DNA of 53,988 bases from Cyanobacteria bacterium GSL.Bin1 (GCA_009909085.1 JAAANX010000104.1:1-53988), one strand, 5' to 3'; shown: positions 35,883-47,466, counted from the stretch's first letter. The notes: generated from the sequence alone by a model not told the origin. Numbers and translations: made by a program.

Positions 35883-37781
35883 TTAAGCGTTCACCAGAGA
35901 ACTCCCCAATAACGCATCCTGAATTGTTTTGTTGTAAATAATGCGACCGGGCGTGGTCCGGATATATTGACTAATGACTTCTCCCTCAGCGGTTTCCTTC
36001 ACCCGTCGATTGGGATAGAGTTTGATGACGCTACCATCCTCACGTTTCTCTTCTTCTACAGGTTCAGCTTCTACTGGATCTTTGACTTCACCGTCAAATC
36101 GCACCCAAATATAAGCGTGGAGTTTTAAGTAGCCCTGTTCATAGGCGCGTAACGCATCTTCTAAACTGGCGTAATAGCGCTTATCTTGGGGGTCAACGGT
36201 GGGATTTTCAGCCGTAAGATAGTAACAGCCTAAAACCATATCTTGGGAAGGGGCAACAATCGGTTTGCCGGTTGCCGGCGATAAGATATTATGACTGGCT
36301 AACATTAATAACCGGGCTTCCGATTGCGATTCCAGGGAGAGAGGAACGTGAACCGCCATTTGGTCACCGTCAAAGTCGGCGTTAAACGCCGGACAAACCA
36401 GTGGGTGCAGTTGAATCGCACGGCCTTCCACTAAAATCGGTTCAAAGGCTTGAATTCCTAAACGGTGCAGGGTCGGTGCGCGGTTCAGCATCACGGGGTG
36501 ACCGGCAATTACTTCTTCTAAGACATCCCAAACCGCTGGATCGTTGCGTTGGATGCTTTTCTTCGCTGATTTGATATTGTTGACCACCCCATTGCGAATC
36601 AAGCGGTGAATGACAAAGGGTTGGAACAGCTCGATCGCCATTTCTCGCGGTAAGCCACACTGATAAATCTTCAGGTTAGGACCGACTACAATCACCGACC
36701 GTCCAGAATAATCGACCCGTTTGCCAAGGAGGTTTTGGCGGAAACGACCTTGTTTCCCTTCAATAATGTCGGATAAGGATTTTAAGGGACGGTTATTTGC
36801 GCCAACAACAGTGCGTCCGCGACGACCATTATCAATTAAGGCATCCACTGCTTCTTGCAGCATTCGTTTTTCGTTCCGGACAATGATTTCCGGGGCGAGA
36901 ATTTCTTGTAAACGGGCAAGACGATTATTACGATTAATCACCCGGCGATACAAGTCATTCAAGTCTGAAGTGGCAAACCGCCCGCCATCCAATTGCACCA
37001 TGGGTCGTAAATCGGGCGGAATCACAGGAATATAGCTCAGAATCATCCACTCGGGAGAAGAACCAGTGGCAATAAAGTGGTCGATAACCCGTAACCGTTT
37101 AATTAATTTGGCCCGCTTTTGCCCTTTAGCGTTGGCAATTTCTTCCCGTAGGGTTTCTGCTTCTTCCTCTAAGTTGAGGTCTTGCAGCAGGCGTTGAATG
37201 GCTTCTGCACCAATCCCCACTTCCACACCCATTAACTCACTGTCTTCTGCAAACAGTTGGTCTTCAATCTCCAGCCACTGTTCTTCGGTGAGCAGTTGTT
37301 TGTACTCCAGATTTCCCGCGTTACCCGGTTCGAGCACAACATAGGAATTAAAGTACACAATCTGCTCCACATCTCGCAGGGGCATATCTAAGAGGATACT
37401 CAAGTAGCTGGGAATTCCTTTCAAATACCAAACGTGAGTGACGGGTGCAGCCAGTTTAATATATCCCATGCGATGGCGACGAACTCTCGATTCGGTGACT
37501 TCCACGCCACAGCGTTCGCAGACAATCCCCCGATGACGCACCCGCTTATATTTTCCGCAGTGGCATTCCCAATCTTTAGCAGGACCAAAGATCCGCTCGC
37601 AAAAGAGCCCATCCATTTCTGGCTTGAGCGTGCGATAGTTAATGGTTTCGGGTTTAGTCACTTCCCCAACCACTTGACCATTGGGTAAGTTACGCTCTCC
37701 CCAATCACGGATCCGCTCTGGGGAAGCAATGCTAATTTTAACGTAATCAAACTGTTGCTCAGGTTGTTTGGATTGTGTCAT
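35883..37781 (-). CDS. rpoC1: RNA polymerase subunit gamma (RpoC1)
   Basis: The N-terminal half of beta', separate in cyanobacteria (632 residues). It has the zinc-binding site [21 protein letters not shown] and the absolutely conserved active-site motif [12 protein letters not shown] holding the catalytic magnesium. It also has the [17 protein letters not shown] region near the rudder/lid and [16 protein letters not shown]. The ATG at 37781 is chosen; the longer frame needs a TTG. It starts 34 bp after rpoB. Confidence 0.97.
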   Translation of the reverse strand: MTQSKQPEQQFDYVKISIASPERIRDWGERNLPNGQVVGEVTKPETINYRTLKPEMDGLFCERIFGPAKDWECHCGKYKRVRHRGIVCERCGVEVTESRVRRHRMGYIKLAAPVTHVWYLKGIPSYLSILLDMPLRDVEQIVYFNSYVVLEPGNAGNLEYKQLLTEEQWLEIEDQLFAEDSELMGVEVGIGAEAIQRLLQDLNLEEEAETLREEIANAKGQKRAKLIKRLRVIDHFIATGSSPEWMILSYIPVIPPDLRPMVQLDGGRFATSDLNDLYRRVINRNNRLARLQEILAPEIIVRNEKRMLQEAVDALIDNGRRGRTVVGANNRPLKSLSDIIEGKQGRFRQNLLGKRVDYSGRSVIVVGPNLKIYQCGLPREMAIELFQPFVIHRLIRNGVVNNIKSAKKSIQRNDPAVWDVLEEVIAGHPVMLNRAPTLHRLGIQAFEPILVEGRAIQLHPLVCPAFNADFDGDQMAVHVPLSLESQSEARLLMLASHNILSPATGKPIVAPSQDMVLGCYYLTAENPTVDPQDKRYYASLEDALRAYEQGYLKLHAYIWVRFDGEVKDPVEAEPVEEEKREDGSVIKLYPNRRVKETAEGEVISQYIRTTPGRIIYNKTIQDALLGSSLVNA

Positions 37782-37815
37782 GGAGATTCTCAATGATTGG
37801 AATTAGAGGACGATT

Positions 37816-40800
37816 CTATTCAGCGTCTTCAGTCGTTGGAGTGGCTTCAACCGGGACAATATCTTCTCGGGATAAGGATTCATAAGTGGGACGAGAGGGT
37901 GTCCGCCGGCGTTCGCTATCTGCCATTAAGTCCACTTCTAAATCTTGACTGGTGCCATCTTCATTAGTGTCAACGCGGTGGACGGAAATGTCTAAGCCTA
38001 AAGACTGTAATTCTCGCATCAGGACCTTGAAAGATTCCGGCGTTCCAGGTCGAGGAATCGGTTTTCCTTTCACAATGGCATTCAACGCTTCGTTACGCCC
38101 TTGCATATCGTCTGATTTGACAGTGAGTAGTTCTTGCAAGGTATAGGCAGCCCCATAGGCTTCCAATGCCCAAACTTCCATTTCTCCAAAGCGTTGTCCC
38201 CCTTGTTGAGCTTTGCCACCAAGTGGTTGTTGCGTGACCAAGGAGTAAGGACCAGTAGAACGAGCGTGAATTTTATCATCCACCAGGTGAACCAGTTTCA
38301 ACATATAGGCTTGTCCTACGGTAATCGGGCGGTCAAAGGGCTCTCCCGTTCGTCCATCATAAAGGGTAATTTTACCCGGATGATTTTCGTTATAAATCCA
38401 GTTTTTTCCAGGACGGTTGGCAGCTTCTTTGAGCTTAGCGTCAACGGTATCTCGGGAAGCTTGTTCCCCATACATTTCGTCAAAGGGCGTGATTTTAAAG
38501 CGAGCATTGAGGTTTTCACCAGCCCAGCCCAGAAGGCATTCAAACACCTGTCCTACGTTCATCCGTGATGGTACCCCTAGGGGATTCAGCGCCACATCAA
38601 TGGGACGACCGTCAGGGAGATAGGGCATATCTTCCACAGGGAGGATGCGGGAAATAATTCCTTTATTGCCATGTCGCCCTGCCATTTTGTCGCCGACTTG
38701 AATTTTCCGTTTTTGGGCAACGTAGCAGCGAACCACCATATTTGCCCCAGGCGGTAATTCATCGCCTTGTTCCCGGGTGAAGACACGAACATCAACGATG
38801 CGACCTTTTTCGCCATTGGGAACGCGCAACGAGTTATCCCGGACATCGCGTGCTTTTTCTCCAAAAATCGCACGGAGCAGTTTTTCTTCCGGAGGTTGAT
38901 CCGATTCCCCTTTCGGCGTGACTTTTCCGACGAGAATATCTCCGGCTTCGACCCAAGCGCCAATGCGGATAATCCCGCGTTCATCGAGTTGTCGCAGGGC
39001 ATCTTCTCCCACGTTGGGAATTTCCCGCGTAATTTCTTCAGGTCCCAGTTTGGTTTGACGCGCTTCAATTTCGTATTTTTCAACGTGGATACTGGTGTAA
39101 ACGTCATCTTGAACGAGACGCTCACTGACTAGGATGGCATCTTCGTAGTTATAGCCTTCCCAAGGCATATAAGCAATGAGAACATTCTGACCCAGGGCAA
39201 TTTCTCCCCCTTCTGTTGCCGAACCATCGGCGAGAACTTGTCCGGGAACCACGTCTTCTCCGGCAAAGACAAGAGGACGTTGATTCAAACAAGTATCTTG
39301 GTTAGACCGTTGGTATTTTTGCAGGGGATATTCCAGAATTTGTGGTTCTTGTTGGGCTTCAGCGGTTGCATCTCCTTGCAGTTGCGGTTGTTCCCCTGGC
39401 GGAGGACTGACTTTGATGCGGACAACGGTAGCATCCACATAATCCACTGTGCCGTAGGTACGAGAGACCACAACCATCCCAGAGTCACGGGCTGCTTGGG
39501 CTTCCAACCCAGTTCCCACCAAAGAACGTTCTGGACGTAATAACGGAACCGCTTGACGCTGCATATTTGACCCCATCAGCGCTCGGTTCGCGTCGTCGTG
39601 TTCTAAGAAGGGAATGAGTGAGGTTGCCACTGAGACAATCTGTAAGGGAGAAATGGCAACATAGTCCACTTCTTTGGGACTGGTGGTGGTAAATTCTTGA
39701 CGATACCGGACGGCGACAGTGTTGCCAAGGATATATCCTTCTTCGTCAGTGGCAATGTCACCCGGGGCCACCCGTTTATCATCTTCTTCATCAGCAGTGA
39801 GATAAACCGGATCGCGATCGCGCAATACCCGACCCTCTTCCACGGGATAATAGGGCGTGGCAATAAAGCCAAAGTCATTCACTCGCGCACAAGTGGCCAA
39901 AGACCCAATTAAACCAGCATTCGGACCTTCTGGTGTCTCTACCGGGCAAATCCGTCCGTAGTGAGAGGGATGAATATCCCGCACGGCAAAGCCCGCCCGT
40001 TCCCGGGTTAACCCCCCGGGTCCTAAGGCACTAATCCGGCGTTTGTGGGTCAACTCAGCTAAGGGATTGGTTTGATCCATAAACTGCGACAACTGAGAGG
40101 AACCAAAGAACTCTTTAATGGCTGCTACCAAGGGCTTGGGATTGACCAGAGAGGTAGGGGTCAAAGACTCGGCTTCAGAAACCGTCATCCGTTCCCGAAT
40201 AATCCGTTCTAAGCGGTTTAAACCCACCCGCACTTGGTTCTGCAGCAGTTCTCCCACTGAACGCACCCGACGATTTCCCAAGTGGTCAATGTCATCGGTG
40301 CTACCGAGGTCAAATTCGAGGTTCACGAGATAATCAATCGCTGCCAAAATATCTTGCGGGGTGAGAACGCGCACTGTTTCTGGTGTGCTTAAATTAAGCT
40401 TGCGATTGAGTTTGTGACGACCGACTCGTCCCAAATCATAACGTTTGGGGTCAAAGAAGCGAGAGTCTAAAAGTTGTTGTCCCCCGGCAACGGTTGGCGG
40501 TTCTCCGGGACGGAGTTTGCGATAAAGTTCTAAGAGGGCTTCTTCTTCACTGGGATTCCCTTCTTTATCTAACGTTTTTTGATAGTAGTCAGGATGACGC
40601 AAACCGTCGTTAATTTCATTATCTTGTAAACCAATCGCCTTCAGAAGCACTTGCGCACTCAGTTTCCGGGTTTTATCGATGCGCACCCAAACTAAGTCGT
40701 TTTTGTCGGTTTCAAACTTCAGCCACGCCCCGCGGTTAGGAATCAGCGAAGCAGAGTAAGTCCGGCGGTTATTTTTATCGGTTTCCGGTTTGTAGTACAC

Positions 40801-41184
40801 TCCGGGGGAGCGAACGATTTGGTTAACAATCACCCGTTCAGCACCATTGATAATAAAGGTTCCCCGTTCTGTCATTAGGGGTAATTCACCGATAAAGACT
40901 TCTTGTTCTTTAATTTCCCCGGTTTCTTTGTTGATTAAGCGGGTGGGAACATACATTTGGACAGAATAGCTACTATCCCGCCGTTTCGCTTCGTCAACAT
41001 CGTATTTCGGCTGTTTGAGTCGGAAGTTTTCGCCAATAAAGCGGAGTTCAAGTTTTCCGGTATAGTCAGAAATGGGGGAAAAGCTATCTAACTCTTCAAT
41101 TAACCCCTTTTCTAAAAACCAACGGAAGCTGGCGCGTTGAATCTCAATTAAGTCGGGTAGCAGATTGGTGGCTAGATTACTCAT
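37816..41184 (-). CDS. rpoB: RNA polymerase subunit beta (RpoB)
   Basis: The beta subunit (1122 residues). Landmarks are [13 protein letters not shown] near the N-terminus, the rifampicin-pocket region [72 protein letters not shown] (active-site lysines) and a C-terminal [18 protein letters not shown]. The rifampicin region looks wild type by eye. The gene lies downstream of rpsT and tatD, the usual cyanobacterial order, and heads the rpoBC1C2 operon. Confidence 0.97.
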   Translation of the reverse strand: MSNLATNLLPDLIEIQRASFRWFLEKGLIEELDSFSPISDYTGKLELRFIGENFRLKQPKYDVDEAKRRDSSYSVQMYVPTRLINKETGEIKEQEVFIGELPLMTERGTFIINGAERVIVNQIVRSPGVYYKPETDKNNRRTYSASLIPNRGAWLKFETDKNDLVWVRIDKTRKLSAQVLLKAIGLQDNEINDGLRHPDYYQKTLDKEGNPSEEEALLELYRKLRPGEPPTVAGGQQLLDSRFFDPKRYDLGRVGRHKLNRKLNLSTPETVRVLTPQDILAAIDYLVNLEFDLGSTDDIDHLGNRRVRSVGELLQNQVRVGLNRLERIIRERMTVSEAESLTPTSLVNPKPLVAAIKEFFGSSQLSQFMDQTNPLAELTHKRRISALGPGGLTRERAGFAVRDIHPSHYGRICPVETPEGPNAGLIGSLATCARVNDFGFIATPYYPVEEGRVLRDRDPVYLTADEEDDKRVAPGDIATDEEGYILGNTVAVRYRQEFTTTSPKEVDYVAISPLQIVSVATSLIPFLEHDDANRALMGSNMQRQAVPLLRPERSLVGTGLEAQAARDSGMVVVSRTYGTVDYVDATVVRIKVSPPPGEQPQLQGDATAEAQQEPQILEYPLQKYQRSNQDTCLNQRPLVFAGEDVVPGQVLADGSATEGGEIALGQNVLIAYMPWEGYNYEDAILVSERLVQDDVYTSIHVEKYEIEARQTKLGPEEITREIPNVGEDALRQLDERGIIRIGAWVEAGDILVGKVTPKGESDQPPEEKLLRAIFGEKARDVRDNSLRVPNGEKGRIVDVRVFTREQGDELPPGANMVVRCYVAQKRKIQVGDKMAGRHGNKGIISRILPVEDMPYLPDGRPIDVALNPLGVPSRMNVGQVFECLLGWAGENLNARFKITPFDEMYGEQASRDTVDAKLKEAANRPGKNWIYNENHPGKITLYDGRTGEPFDRPITVGQAYMLKLVHLVDDKIHARSTGPYSLVTQQPLGGKAQQGGQRFGEMEVWALEAYGAAYTLQELLTVKSDDMQGRNEALNAIVKGKPIPRPGTPESFKVLMRELQSLGLDISVHRVDTNEDGTSQDLEVDLMADSERRRTPSRPTYESLSREDIVPVEATPTTEDAE

Positions 41185-41269
41185 TGATTAATCTTATATT
41201 TTGGCTTTGGCGATTCAGGTGGATATCCCTGCGATTGCGGATCAGGGACAATAATTTTTTAGATTTCCC

Positions 41270-42055
41270 TTAAGACAGACTCGGCAGGGAAAAGAGTGTA
41301 CGAGCGTTTTCGGTGGTGGTTTGCGCTAACGTCTCCAAGGGGGTATTCCGGATTTTAGCGACGGTTTCCGCAACATAGCGCACATAACTCGGTTCATTAC
41401 GTTTTCCTCTTTTGGGTACGGGGGCGAGAAAAGGACAGTCGGTTTCAACTAACAGCCGATCATCAGGAACAATTTTTACTGATGCTTGCACTGACTTGGC
41501 ATTCTTAAAGGTCACCAATCCACTAAAACTGATGTAAAATCCGAGGTCAAGACACTGTTGGGTTTCTTCGGGAGTTCCCGCCCAGCAATGCATGACCCCT
41601 TTCACCGCTCCCTTTTCTTGTTGAAATTGGCGAACCAATTCCACCAGATCGGAGGCGGCGTCTCGACAGTGGATGATGACGGGTTTGTTTAGGCGTTGCG
41701 CGATCGCGAGTTGTTCCCAAAACGCCGTTTTTTGTTGAGTGACATTTTCTGCCTTATAAAAATCGAGCCCAGTTTCCCCTATGGCAACCACTCGCGAATC
41801 CGACTGCGCCAGTTTTTCAACTTCAGCAGCCAGTTCTGGGGTCCAACTTTGAGCTTCTAGGGGGTGTAACCCCACGGCAAAAGAAACTTCGGGAAATTGA
41901 TCGGCGATCGCGCTGATTTGCTGAAATTCTTGCGGTTCAACACAAGAATGAACCAGTTGTACGACCCCTTGTTCTTGCCAACGGGCTTTTAAGTCGGCCA
42001 ATTCAGCTTCAAAAACATCAAAGTTGATGTGAACATGGGTATCAATTAGCTGCAT
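41270..42055 (-). CDS. tatD: TatD-family metal-dependent DNase
   Basis: A TIM-barrel metal hydrolase (261 residues) of the TatD/YcfH group, 3'-5' DNase activity in studied members. Metal ligands are in IDTHVHINF (HxH), GETGLDFYK (Glu), IIHCRDA (His), [10 protein letters not shown] (His) and [21 protein letters not shown] (Asp, with the family's SP-x-RG-xN variant). The start is the ATG at 42055. It lies between rpsT and rpoB, a conserved cyanobacterial neighbourhood; it may be co-transcribed with rpoB 85 bp downstream. Confidence 0.94.
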   Translation of the reverse strand: MQLIDTHVHINFDVFEAELADLKARWQEQGVVQLVHSCVEPQEFQQISAIADQFPEVSFAVGLHPLEAQSWTPELAAEVEKLAQSDSRVVAIGETGLDFYKAENVTQQKTAFWEQLAIAQRLNKPVIIHCRDAASDLVELVRQFQQEKGAVKGVMHCWAGTPEETQQCLDLGFYISFSGLVTFKNAKSVQASVKIVPDDRLLVETDCPFLAPVPKRGKRNEPSYVRYVAETVAKIRNTPLETLAQTTTENARTLFSLPSLS

Positions 42056-42206
42056 TACCAATCTCTGCTGCTTAACCTCATTGACTTATTGTCAGTCAAA
42101 CCTCTTCCTCAATTGATATGAGAAGAGGTTATCTCTGATCGGGTTTATTCACTACTCTCTCACGTTTTTCCCAAATTTTAATCTTGCTTACAGGAGAGTT
42201 AGGCCC

Positions 42207-42497
42207 TTAAGCGGGGGTTGCTTTTTTGAGAGCTTTGGCTAAACGGGCTTTCTTTCTCGCGCCATTATTTTGGTGCAGTGCTTTGACTTTTACTGCTTTA
42301 TCGATTTTGCTATAAGCCGCTGACATGGCTTGCTGAACCTGTTGCTCTTTTTCGGAACTGGGATTGCTAGCATACTCATCAACCGCTGCAAAGTACTTTT
42401 TCATCAGGGTTTTAACCGCTGATTGATAGGACTTATTTTGGAGACGGTTGCGTTCTGCGATTTGAATACGCTTCTTTGCGGATTTAATATTTGCCAC
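42207..42497 (-). CDS. rpsT: 30S ribosomal protein S20
   Basis: A small basic helical protein binding 16S rRNA at the base of the 30S subunit. The N-terminus [20 protein letters not shown] is diagnostic, and the 96-residue length is normal for cyanobacteria. The C-terminus is Lys/Ala-rich ([14 protein letters not shown]). It is divergent from hisD and first in the rpsT-tatD-rpoB direction. Confidence 0.97.
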   Translation of the reverse strand: MANIKSAKKRIQIAERNRLQNKSYQSAVKTLMKKYFAAVDEYASNPSSEKEQQVQQAMSAAYSKIDKAVKVKALHQNNGARKKARLAKALKKATPA

Positions 42498-42542
42498 GGT
42501 TATCCTTCAAAGAATAAATAATTTAACTTTGTTGATCTAATC

Positions 42543-42572
42543 TATAAAATTTCCGCTTGCTTGAGCTGTCAA
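42543..42572 (-). promoter_or_regulatory. Candidate promoter for rpsT
   Basis: On the minus strand a perfect TTGACA (42572-42567) is followed 18 bp later by TTTATA (42548-42543), about 45 bp upstream of the rpsT start. The -10 is imperfect. The rest of the 376-bp divergent gap up to hisD shows no gene; a TATAAT on the minus strand near 42593 lacks a -35 box. Confidence 0.45.
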
Positions 42573-42873
42573 GATAACGGAACTATGATTATAACACGCT
42601 TTGCCTAAAATTGTTGTAAACTGAAGAGAAATGCTTAAAAAATCAAATTGACGCTCCTATTCAAAAATATAACATTTCTTTTCTGGCTTTGGGAACGGAG
42701 GTTCAGAAAAATTCAGGTTAAGCTAGATAAAGGAAAGCTGGGCAATTAGAATCATACCATCGTTTCATCGAGTCTCCCAGCCCCTGCATCTCACCAAGAC
42801 AGATCACGCTCTGTCTTTGATTCAGGGTCGAACGATAAACGAGGGTAGTCGCTTAGAGGGGTATTTGGGCTCC

Positions 42874-44184
42874 ATGCTGCGGATCATCAATCAAGTCGCG
42901 GAAGCAACAACAGAACTGCAACGGATTTCTCGCCGAACCCACGATCAACAAATCGCGGGGAAAGAAGAGGCAGTGCATGAAATTATTCAAACGGTGAGAA
43001 AACAAGGGGATCAAGCACTGCTCGATTACACAGCAAAATTTGATCAACTGACCCTAACCGTCAATCAATTACGAGTCAATGGCTCAGAATTGGATGCTGC
43101 TTATCAAAAAGTCTCAAAAGAATTAATCGACGCGATCGCGCTAGCGAGACAACAAATTGAAGCCTTCCATCGCCAACGCACCCCTAAATCCTGGGTTGAA
43201 TTTGGTGAAAACCAAACCGTATTAGGAAAACGCTACACGGCGGTTGACCGGGCCGGGTTATATGTCCCCGGCGGACGCGCCGCTTATCCGAGTACCGTTC
43301 TCATGAATGCGGTGCCAGCGAAAGTAGCGGGGGTTGAGCGACGGGTGATGGTAACGCCCCCGGGTCCCGATGGCAAAATTACGCCGGCGGTATTGGTCGC
43401 AGCGCAAGAAGCAGGGATTGAAGAAATCTATCGGGTGGGGGGTGCGCACGCGATCGCCGCTTTGGCCTATGGGACAGAAACGATTCCAGCAGTGGATGTG
43501 ATTACCGGTCCGGGGAATCTCTATGTCACCTTAGCCAAAAAAATGGTTTATGGTACGGTTGGCATTGATTCTTTAGCCGGTCCTTCTGAAGTACTGATCA
43601 TTGCCGATCACAATGCCAATCCAGTTTATGTGGCAGCTGATTTATTGGCACAAGCAGAACACGATCCCATGGCAGCAGCTATTCTGTTAACCACAGAAGA
43701 AAAATTAGCGCACCAAGTCCAGCAAGAAGTGCAAAAACAATTAGTGGATCATCCCCGGCGCACGTTAACGGAAAAAGCGATCGCGAATTACGGAGTCGTT
43801 GTTGTGGTGAATTCTCTCAACGAAGCAGCCGAATTATCAAATTTATTTGCTCCAGAGCACTTAGAGTTAGAAGTAGAAGAACCCTGGGAAATGCTGCATC
43901 TCATCCGACACGCGGGGGCAATTTTTATGGGACATTCTACTCCAGAAGCGGTGGGAGATTATTTAGCCGGTCCTAATCATACCTTACCCACTTCTGGCGC
44001 AGCCCGTTATGCCTCTGCTTTAGGGGTGGAAACGTTTATGAAGCATTCGAGTTTAATTGAATATTCACATACTGCCTTAGATAGGGTATCGCAAGCAATT
44101 CAGACCTTAGCCCAAGCTGAGGGATTACATTCTCATAGCGAATCAGTGCGCTTACGTCGAGAAAACAATCAAGAACAGTCGTAA
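42874..44184 (+). CDS. hisD: Histidinol dehydrogenase
   Basis: Oxidises L-histidinol to histidine in two NAD-dependent steps, the end of histidine synthesis. The 436-residue enzyme has YVPGGRAAYPSTVLM, GGAHAIAALAYGTETIP, DVITGPGNLYVTLAK and AGPSEVLIIAD. It also has LLAQAEHDPMAAAI (zinc-binding Gln and His) and FAPEHLE near the C-terminal catalytic Glu-His. The start MLRIINQ is preferred because the longer frame's upstream residues do not resemble the family. It is monocistronic by appearance. Confidence 0.95.
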   Translation: MLRIINQVAEATTELQRISRRTHDQQIAGKEEAVHEIIQTVRKQGDQALLDYTAKFDQLTLTVNQLRVNGSELDAAYQKVSKELIDAIALARQQIEAFHRQRTPKSWVEFGENQTVLGKRYTAVDRAGLYVPGGRAAYPSTVLMNAVPAKVAGVERRVMVTPPGPDGKITPAVLVAAQEAGIEEIYRVGGAHAIAALAYGTETIPAVDVITGPGNLYVTLAKKMVYGTVGIDSLAGPSEVLIIADHNANPVYVAADLLAQAEHDPMAAAILLTTEEKLAHQVQQEVQKQLVDHPRRTLTEKAIANYGVVVVVNSLNEAAELSNLFAPEHLELEVEEPWEMLHLIRHAGAIFMGHSTPEAVGDYLAGPNHTLPTSGAARYASALGVETFMKHSSLIEYSHTALDRVSQAIQTLAQAEGLHSHSESVRLRRENNQEQS

Positions 44185-44223
44185 TTAATGACTAGTGGCC
44201 AGTCAGCGGTTATCATCTAGGAA

Positions 44224-44269
44224 AAAGGGTAAAGGTGCCAGGGCAATTTTCGCTCTACCTTTCCCCTTT
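44224..44269 (+). terminator. Candidate terminator after hisD
   Basis: Two 13-base arms (AAAGGGTAAAGGT and ACCTTTCCCCTTT) pair with one mismatch around a 20-base loop, 40 bases past the hisD stop. The 3' flank is pyrimidine-rich but not a clean T run. Confidence 0.45.
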
Positions 44270-44402
44270 CTTTCCTTTAAACTGACGGAAAAGGCTTAGG
44301 ATGCTCCCAAATTGGGAGGGCAAACGGTCAATCTGAGCCATGATTGAGTCATTTGATAGCAATGATTCATTGTTAATTATTAGTTTTAATTCTATCTTAG
44401 TT

Positions 44403-46730
44403 ATGCCAGTAGAAACTGATTTTTTAGCTTCACTCAATGCGTCGCAGCGTCAAGCCGTTCAGCATTTTTGTGGTCCTTTATTAGTCGTTGCTGGGGCAGG
44501 ATCTGGGAAAACTCGGGCGCTGACGTATCGAATTGCCCATTTAATTTTAAATCACCGGGTTAACCCAGAAAATATTTTAGCAGTTACTTTTACGAACAAA
44601 GCGGCTAAAGAAATGAAAGAGCGGATAGAGCTCATTTTTGCCCAACGCTTAGCCCAAGAAAGAGAAGGACAACGCTTAGAATTACTGCCGGAACATCAAC
44701 AAGTGAAGCTGCGATCGCGCGTTTATAAAGATATTACCAAACACTTGTGGATTGGCACGTTTCACAGTTTGTTTGCTCGCATTTTAAGGGACGATATTAA
44801 TAAATACCAAGATCCCAAAGGGTATCAATGGACGAAAAATTTTACGATTTATGATGAGTCAGATGCCCAAAGTTTAGTAAAAAATATTGTTACGAAGCAA
44901 CTTAACTTAGACGATAAAAAATTTAATCCCCGCTCTCTTCGCTACAGTATTAGTAATGCCAAAAACCAAGGCTTGTATCCTGAAGATGTGCTGGCGCAAC
45001 AGCCGAATTATCGAGGCAGAGTGGTTTCAGAAGTTTATCAAGCGTATCAAGGGCAACTGGCTGCCAACAATGCCCTTGACTTTGATGATTTAATCTTAAT
45101 TCCCACGCGACTTTTCTCTCAAAATGAATCGGTTTTAGGATACTGGCATCAACAATTCCAACATATTTTAGTGGATGAATATCAAGATACCAACCGCATT
45201 CAATATCAAATCATTAATCTTTTAACCACGAATGGGGAACCGAAGAAACAGGAAATGAATTGGAATAATCGGTCAATTTTTGTCGTTGGCGATGCCGATC
45301 AATCCATCTACTCCTTCCGCATGGCAGACTTTACCATCTTACTGGAATTTCAAGAAGATTTTGGCGATGGTTTGCCCGATGATGATACCCGCACCATGGT
45401 GAAGTTGGAAGAAAATTATCGATCGCGTGAAAATATTTTAGAAGCAGCGAATATTCTCATTGAAAAAAATAGCGAACGTATTGATAAAATCCTCAAACCG
45501 ACGCGCGGGTATGGTGAAGAAATTTATTGTTATAAAGCGGAAAATGAAATTGAAGAAGCCCGCTTCATTCGCAATCAAATCCTGAATTTAACGCGCGAAA
45601 ATCCCGAATTGGGATGGGGGAGTTTTGCCATATTATATCGGACGAATGCCCAATCTCGCGTGTTAGAAGAAGCCCTCCGCGCTGATATTCCTTACCATAT
45701 TGTCGGTGGTTTAAAGTTCTATGATCGTAAAGAAATTAAAGACGCACTGGCTTATTTACGACTACTAACAAATCCCAATGATACGGTTAGCTTACTGCGC
45801 ATTATCAACACACCACGGCGCGGCATTGGACAAAAAACCCTGGATCAACTCATTAGTGCATCGCAAGAACTGAATGTTCCCTTATGGGAAATTATTAGCG
45901 ATGAAACCTCTGTCAATACCTTAGCCGGACGTGCTGCAAAAAATGTCAATGAATTTGCCCAAGTGATTAAATCTTATCAAGCGAGCGTTGAACATCTCCC
46001 CGCAGCCGAACTTTTAGATGGAATCTTAGAGGCTTCCAACTATCGACAAGATTTACAAAATCAAGGAACAGAAGAAGCAGAGACTCGACTGGAAAACTTG
46101 AAAGAGTTAGACAGTGCGATGATGCAGTTTGCCGAGGAAAATGAGGATAGTAGTTTAGAAGGCTTTCTCGCCAATGCGTCTTTAGCATCTGATTTAGATA
46201 ACTTGAATGAAGGAGAAGAAAAAGTTTCTTTAATGACCCTCCATTCAGCAAAAGGGTTAGAATTCCCTGTGGTTTTCCTAGTGGGATTGGAACAAGGCTT
46301 ATTTCCTAACCGACGTACTTTAGATGACCCCGCAGCGCTAGAAGAAGAACGAAGATTGTGCTACGTAGGGATTACCCGCGCCCAAGAACAACTCTTTTTA
46401 TCTTATGCCCAAGAACGCCGTTTGTGGGGATATCGAGAACCGGCGATTCCTTCCCAGTTTCTGGGCGAACTTCCCGATGAATTGGTAAGTCATAGTTCTC
46501 CGCCGCTTAAAGCCCGTCGTCAGCAGCAACCACAAGCGAAACAGAAAAAACAACCGCAAGCCACTTCTCATAGTTGGCAAGTGGGCGATCGCGTTTTTCA
46601 TGATACCTTTGGCGAAGGCAACGTGACTCATGTTCTTGGCAGTGGGAAGAAAACGAATCTCGCCATTGAATTCCCAGGCTTAGGGCGTAAAATCATTGAT
46701 CCCAATATTGCACCCTTACAACCGCTTTAA
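44403..46730 (+). CDS. pcrA: UvrD/PcrA/Rep-type DNA helicase
   Basis: A superfamily 1A 3'-5' helicase (775 residues) used in repair and replication restart. Motifs in order are Q motif LNASQRQAV, Walker A VVAGAGSGKTRALTYRIA, FTNKAAKEMKERI (Ia), ILVDEYQDTNRIQY (II, DExx), GDADQSIYSFRMA (III), LEENYRS (IV), SLMTLHSAKGLEFPVVFL (V) and EEERRLCYVGITRAQ (VI). The C-terminal tail ends in a PcrA-like Tudor domain (VGDRVFHDTFGEGNVTHV). The start MPVETDFLA is chosen over an ATG at 44340 because family similarity begins there. A short linker of Gln/Lys repeats precedes the tail. Confidence 0.94.
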   Translation: MPVETDFLASLNASQRQAVQHFCGPLLVVAGAGSGKTRALTYRIAHLILNHRVNPENILAVTFTNKAAKEMKERIELIFAQRLAQEREGQRLELLPEHQQVKLRSRVYKDITKHLWIGTFHSLFARILRDDINKYQDPKGYQWTKNFTIYDESDAQSLVKNIVTKQLNLDDKKFNPRSLRYSISNAKNQGLYPEDVLAQQPNYRGRVVSEVYQAYQGQLAANNALDFDDLILIPTRLFSQNESVLGYWHQQFQHILVDEYQDTNRIQYQIINLLTTNGEPKKQEMNWNNRSIFVVGDADQSIYSFRMADFTILLEFQEDFGDGLPDDDTRTMVKLEENYRSRENILEAANILIEKNSERIDKILKPTRGYGEEIYCYKAENEIEEARFIRNQILNLTRENPELGWGSFAILYRTNAQSRVLEEALRADIPYHIVGGLKFYDRKEIKDALAYLRLLTNPNDTVSLLRIINTPRRGIGQKTLDQLISASQELNVPLWEIISDETSVNTLAGRAAKNVNEFAQVIKSYQASVEHLPAAELLDGILEASNYRQDLQNQGTEEAETRLENLKELDSAMMQFAEENEDSSLEGFLANASLASDLDNLNEGEEKVSLMTLHSAKGLEFPVVFLVGLEQGLFPNRRTLDDPAALEEERRLCYVGITRAQEQLFLSYAQERRLWGYREPAIPSQFLGELPDELVSHSSPPLKARRQQQPQAKQKKQPQATSHSWQVGDRVFHDTFGEGNVTHVLGSGKKTNLAIEFPGLGRKIIDPNIAPLQPL

Positions 46731-46824
46731 ATTTATAGCAATTTGTAACAATTCATATCGTTTTTTGCCCAAAATACTGCACAGTAGTGAGAGAGTATTC
46801 TCTATTGAGAGGAGATTATCAATC

Positions 46825-46920
46825 ATGCCATTATCAGAAACCCAAGTTTTAATTGCTTTAGTTGTTGCTTTAGTTCCGGGTGTACTTGCCTTTCGTTTGG
46901 CAACAGAACTTTACAAATAA
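46825..46920 (+). CDS. psaM: Photosystem I reaction centre subunit XII
   Basis: A 31-residue single-helix photosystem I protein: MPLSETQVLIALVVALVPGV, then LAFRLATELYK. This fits cyanobacterial PsaM (M-LS-TQ-ALV-AL-P-LAFRL-TELYK) along its full length. PsaM helps stabilise the photosystem I trimer interface. A good ribosome site (GAGAGGAG) precedes the ATG, and a strong terminator follows. The gene sits in frame inside a longer open frame that begins in the helicase gene, so it is easily missed. Confidence 0.95.
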   Translation: MPLSETQVLIALVVALVPGVLAFRLATELYK

Positions 46921-46958
46921 CATGATGGTTGGCTGAATCCACTAGTCAACCTTTGATC

Positions 46959-46991
46959 CCGCCTGCAGCATCGTTCTGTAGGCGGATTTTT
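46959..46991 (+). terminator. Rho-independent terminator of psaM
   Basis: A 10-bp stem (CCGCCTGCAG/CTGTAGGCGG, one wobble pair) with a 7-base loop is followed by ATTTTT. It lies 38 bases after the psaM stop codon. Confidence 0.85.
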
Positions 46992-47064
46992 GATCGTCAA
47001 TTATGATCGCTGATGAAAGAAAACGGGTAGCATAGGGCTAAAAAGTTACTTTCTTTATCGTATT

Positions 47065-47466
47065 ATGCCTGCTGTACAAGTCACTCCTACTCCTCCCGTT
47101 CCCAAAGACGTTTCTTATCGTTCAAAAAAAGCTTCTTCGCGCCCAAAAAAGAGAACACGTCGTCAGTTACCGCGTCATCGCGGTTTAACCCTCGAAATTA
47201 GTACAAAGGTTGTAGTGAATCTTGTCATGATCGCTGCTGCAACGACTGCGATTAGTAAACTGATTCCGAATTACCAAACTCAACGTTTGCGCCTCGAAGA
47301 AGTACAAGAAGAGGTAGCGCAAACGCAAGCCCGTGTCGATGAATTAAACCGCGAATTTACTCATAATTTTGATCCCTATCAAAGCGAGATCATCATGCAG
47401 GAACAAACCAATCAAATTAAACCCAATCAGCGTCATATTGTTTGGTTAGAACCGAATAATGAATAA
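47065..47466 (+). CDS. Membrane-anchored coiled-coil protein, FtsB/DivIC-like topology
   Basis: A 133-residue protein with a basic, Pro/Lys/Arg-rich cytoplasmic N-terminus (about 1-45), a single membrane helix (about 50-67, VVVNLVMIAAATTAISKLI), a heptad-rich helix (about 70-100, LRLEEVQEEVAQTQARVDEL) and a short tail. This is the layout of FtsB/DivIC/FtsL division proteins. Sequence similarity to them is weak by eye, so this rests on topology. It is a type conserved in cyanobacteria, usually annotated hypothetical. It lies upstream of polA with 163 bp between. Confidence 0.65.
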   Translation: MPAVQVTPTPPVPKDVSYRSKKASSRPKKRTRRQLPRHRGLTLEISTKVVVNLVMIAAATTAISKLIPNYQTQRLRLEEVQEEVAQTQARVDELNREFTHNFDPYQSEIIMQEQTNQIKPNQRHIVWLEPNNE

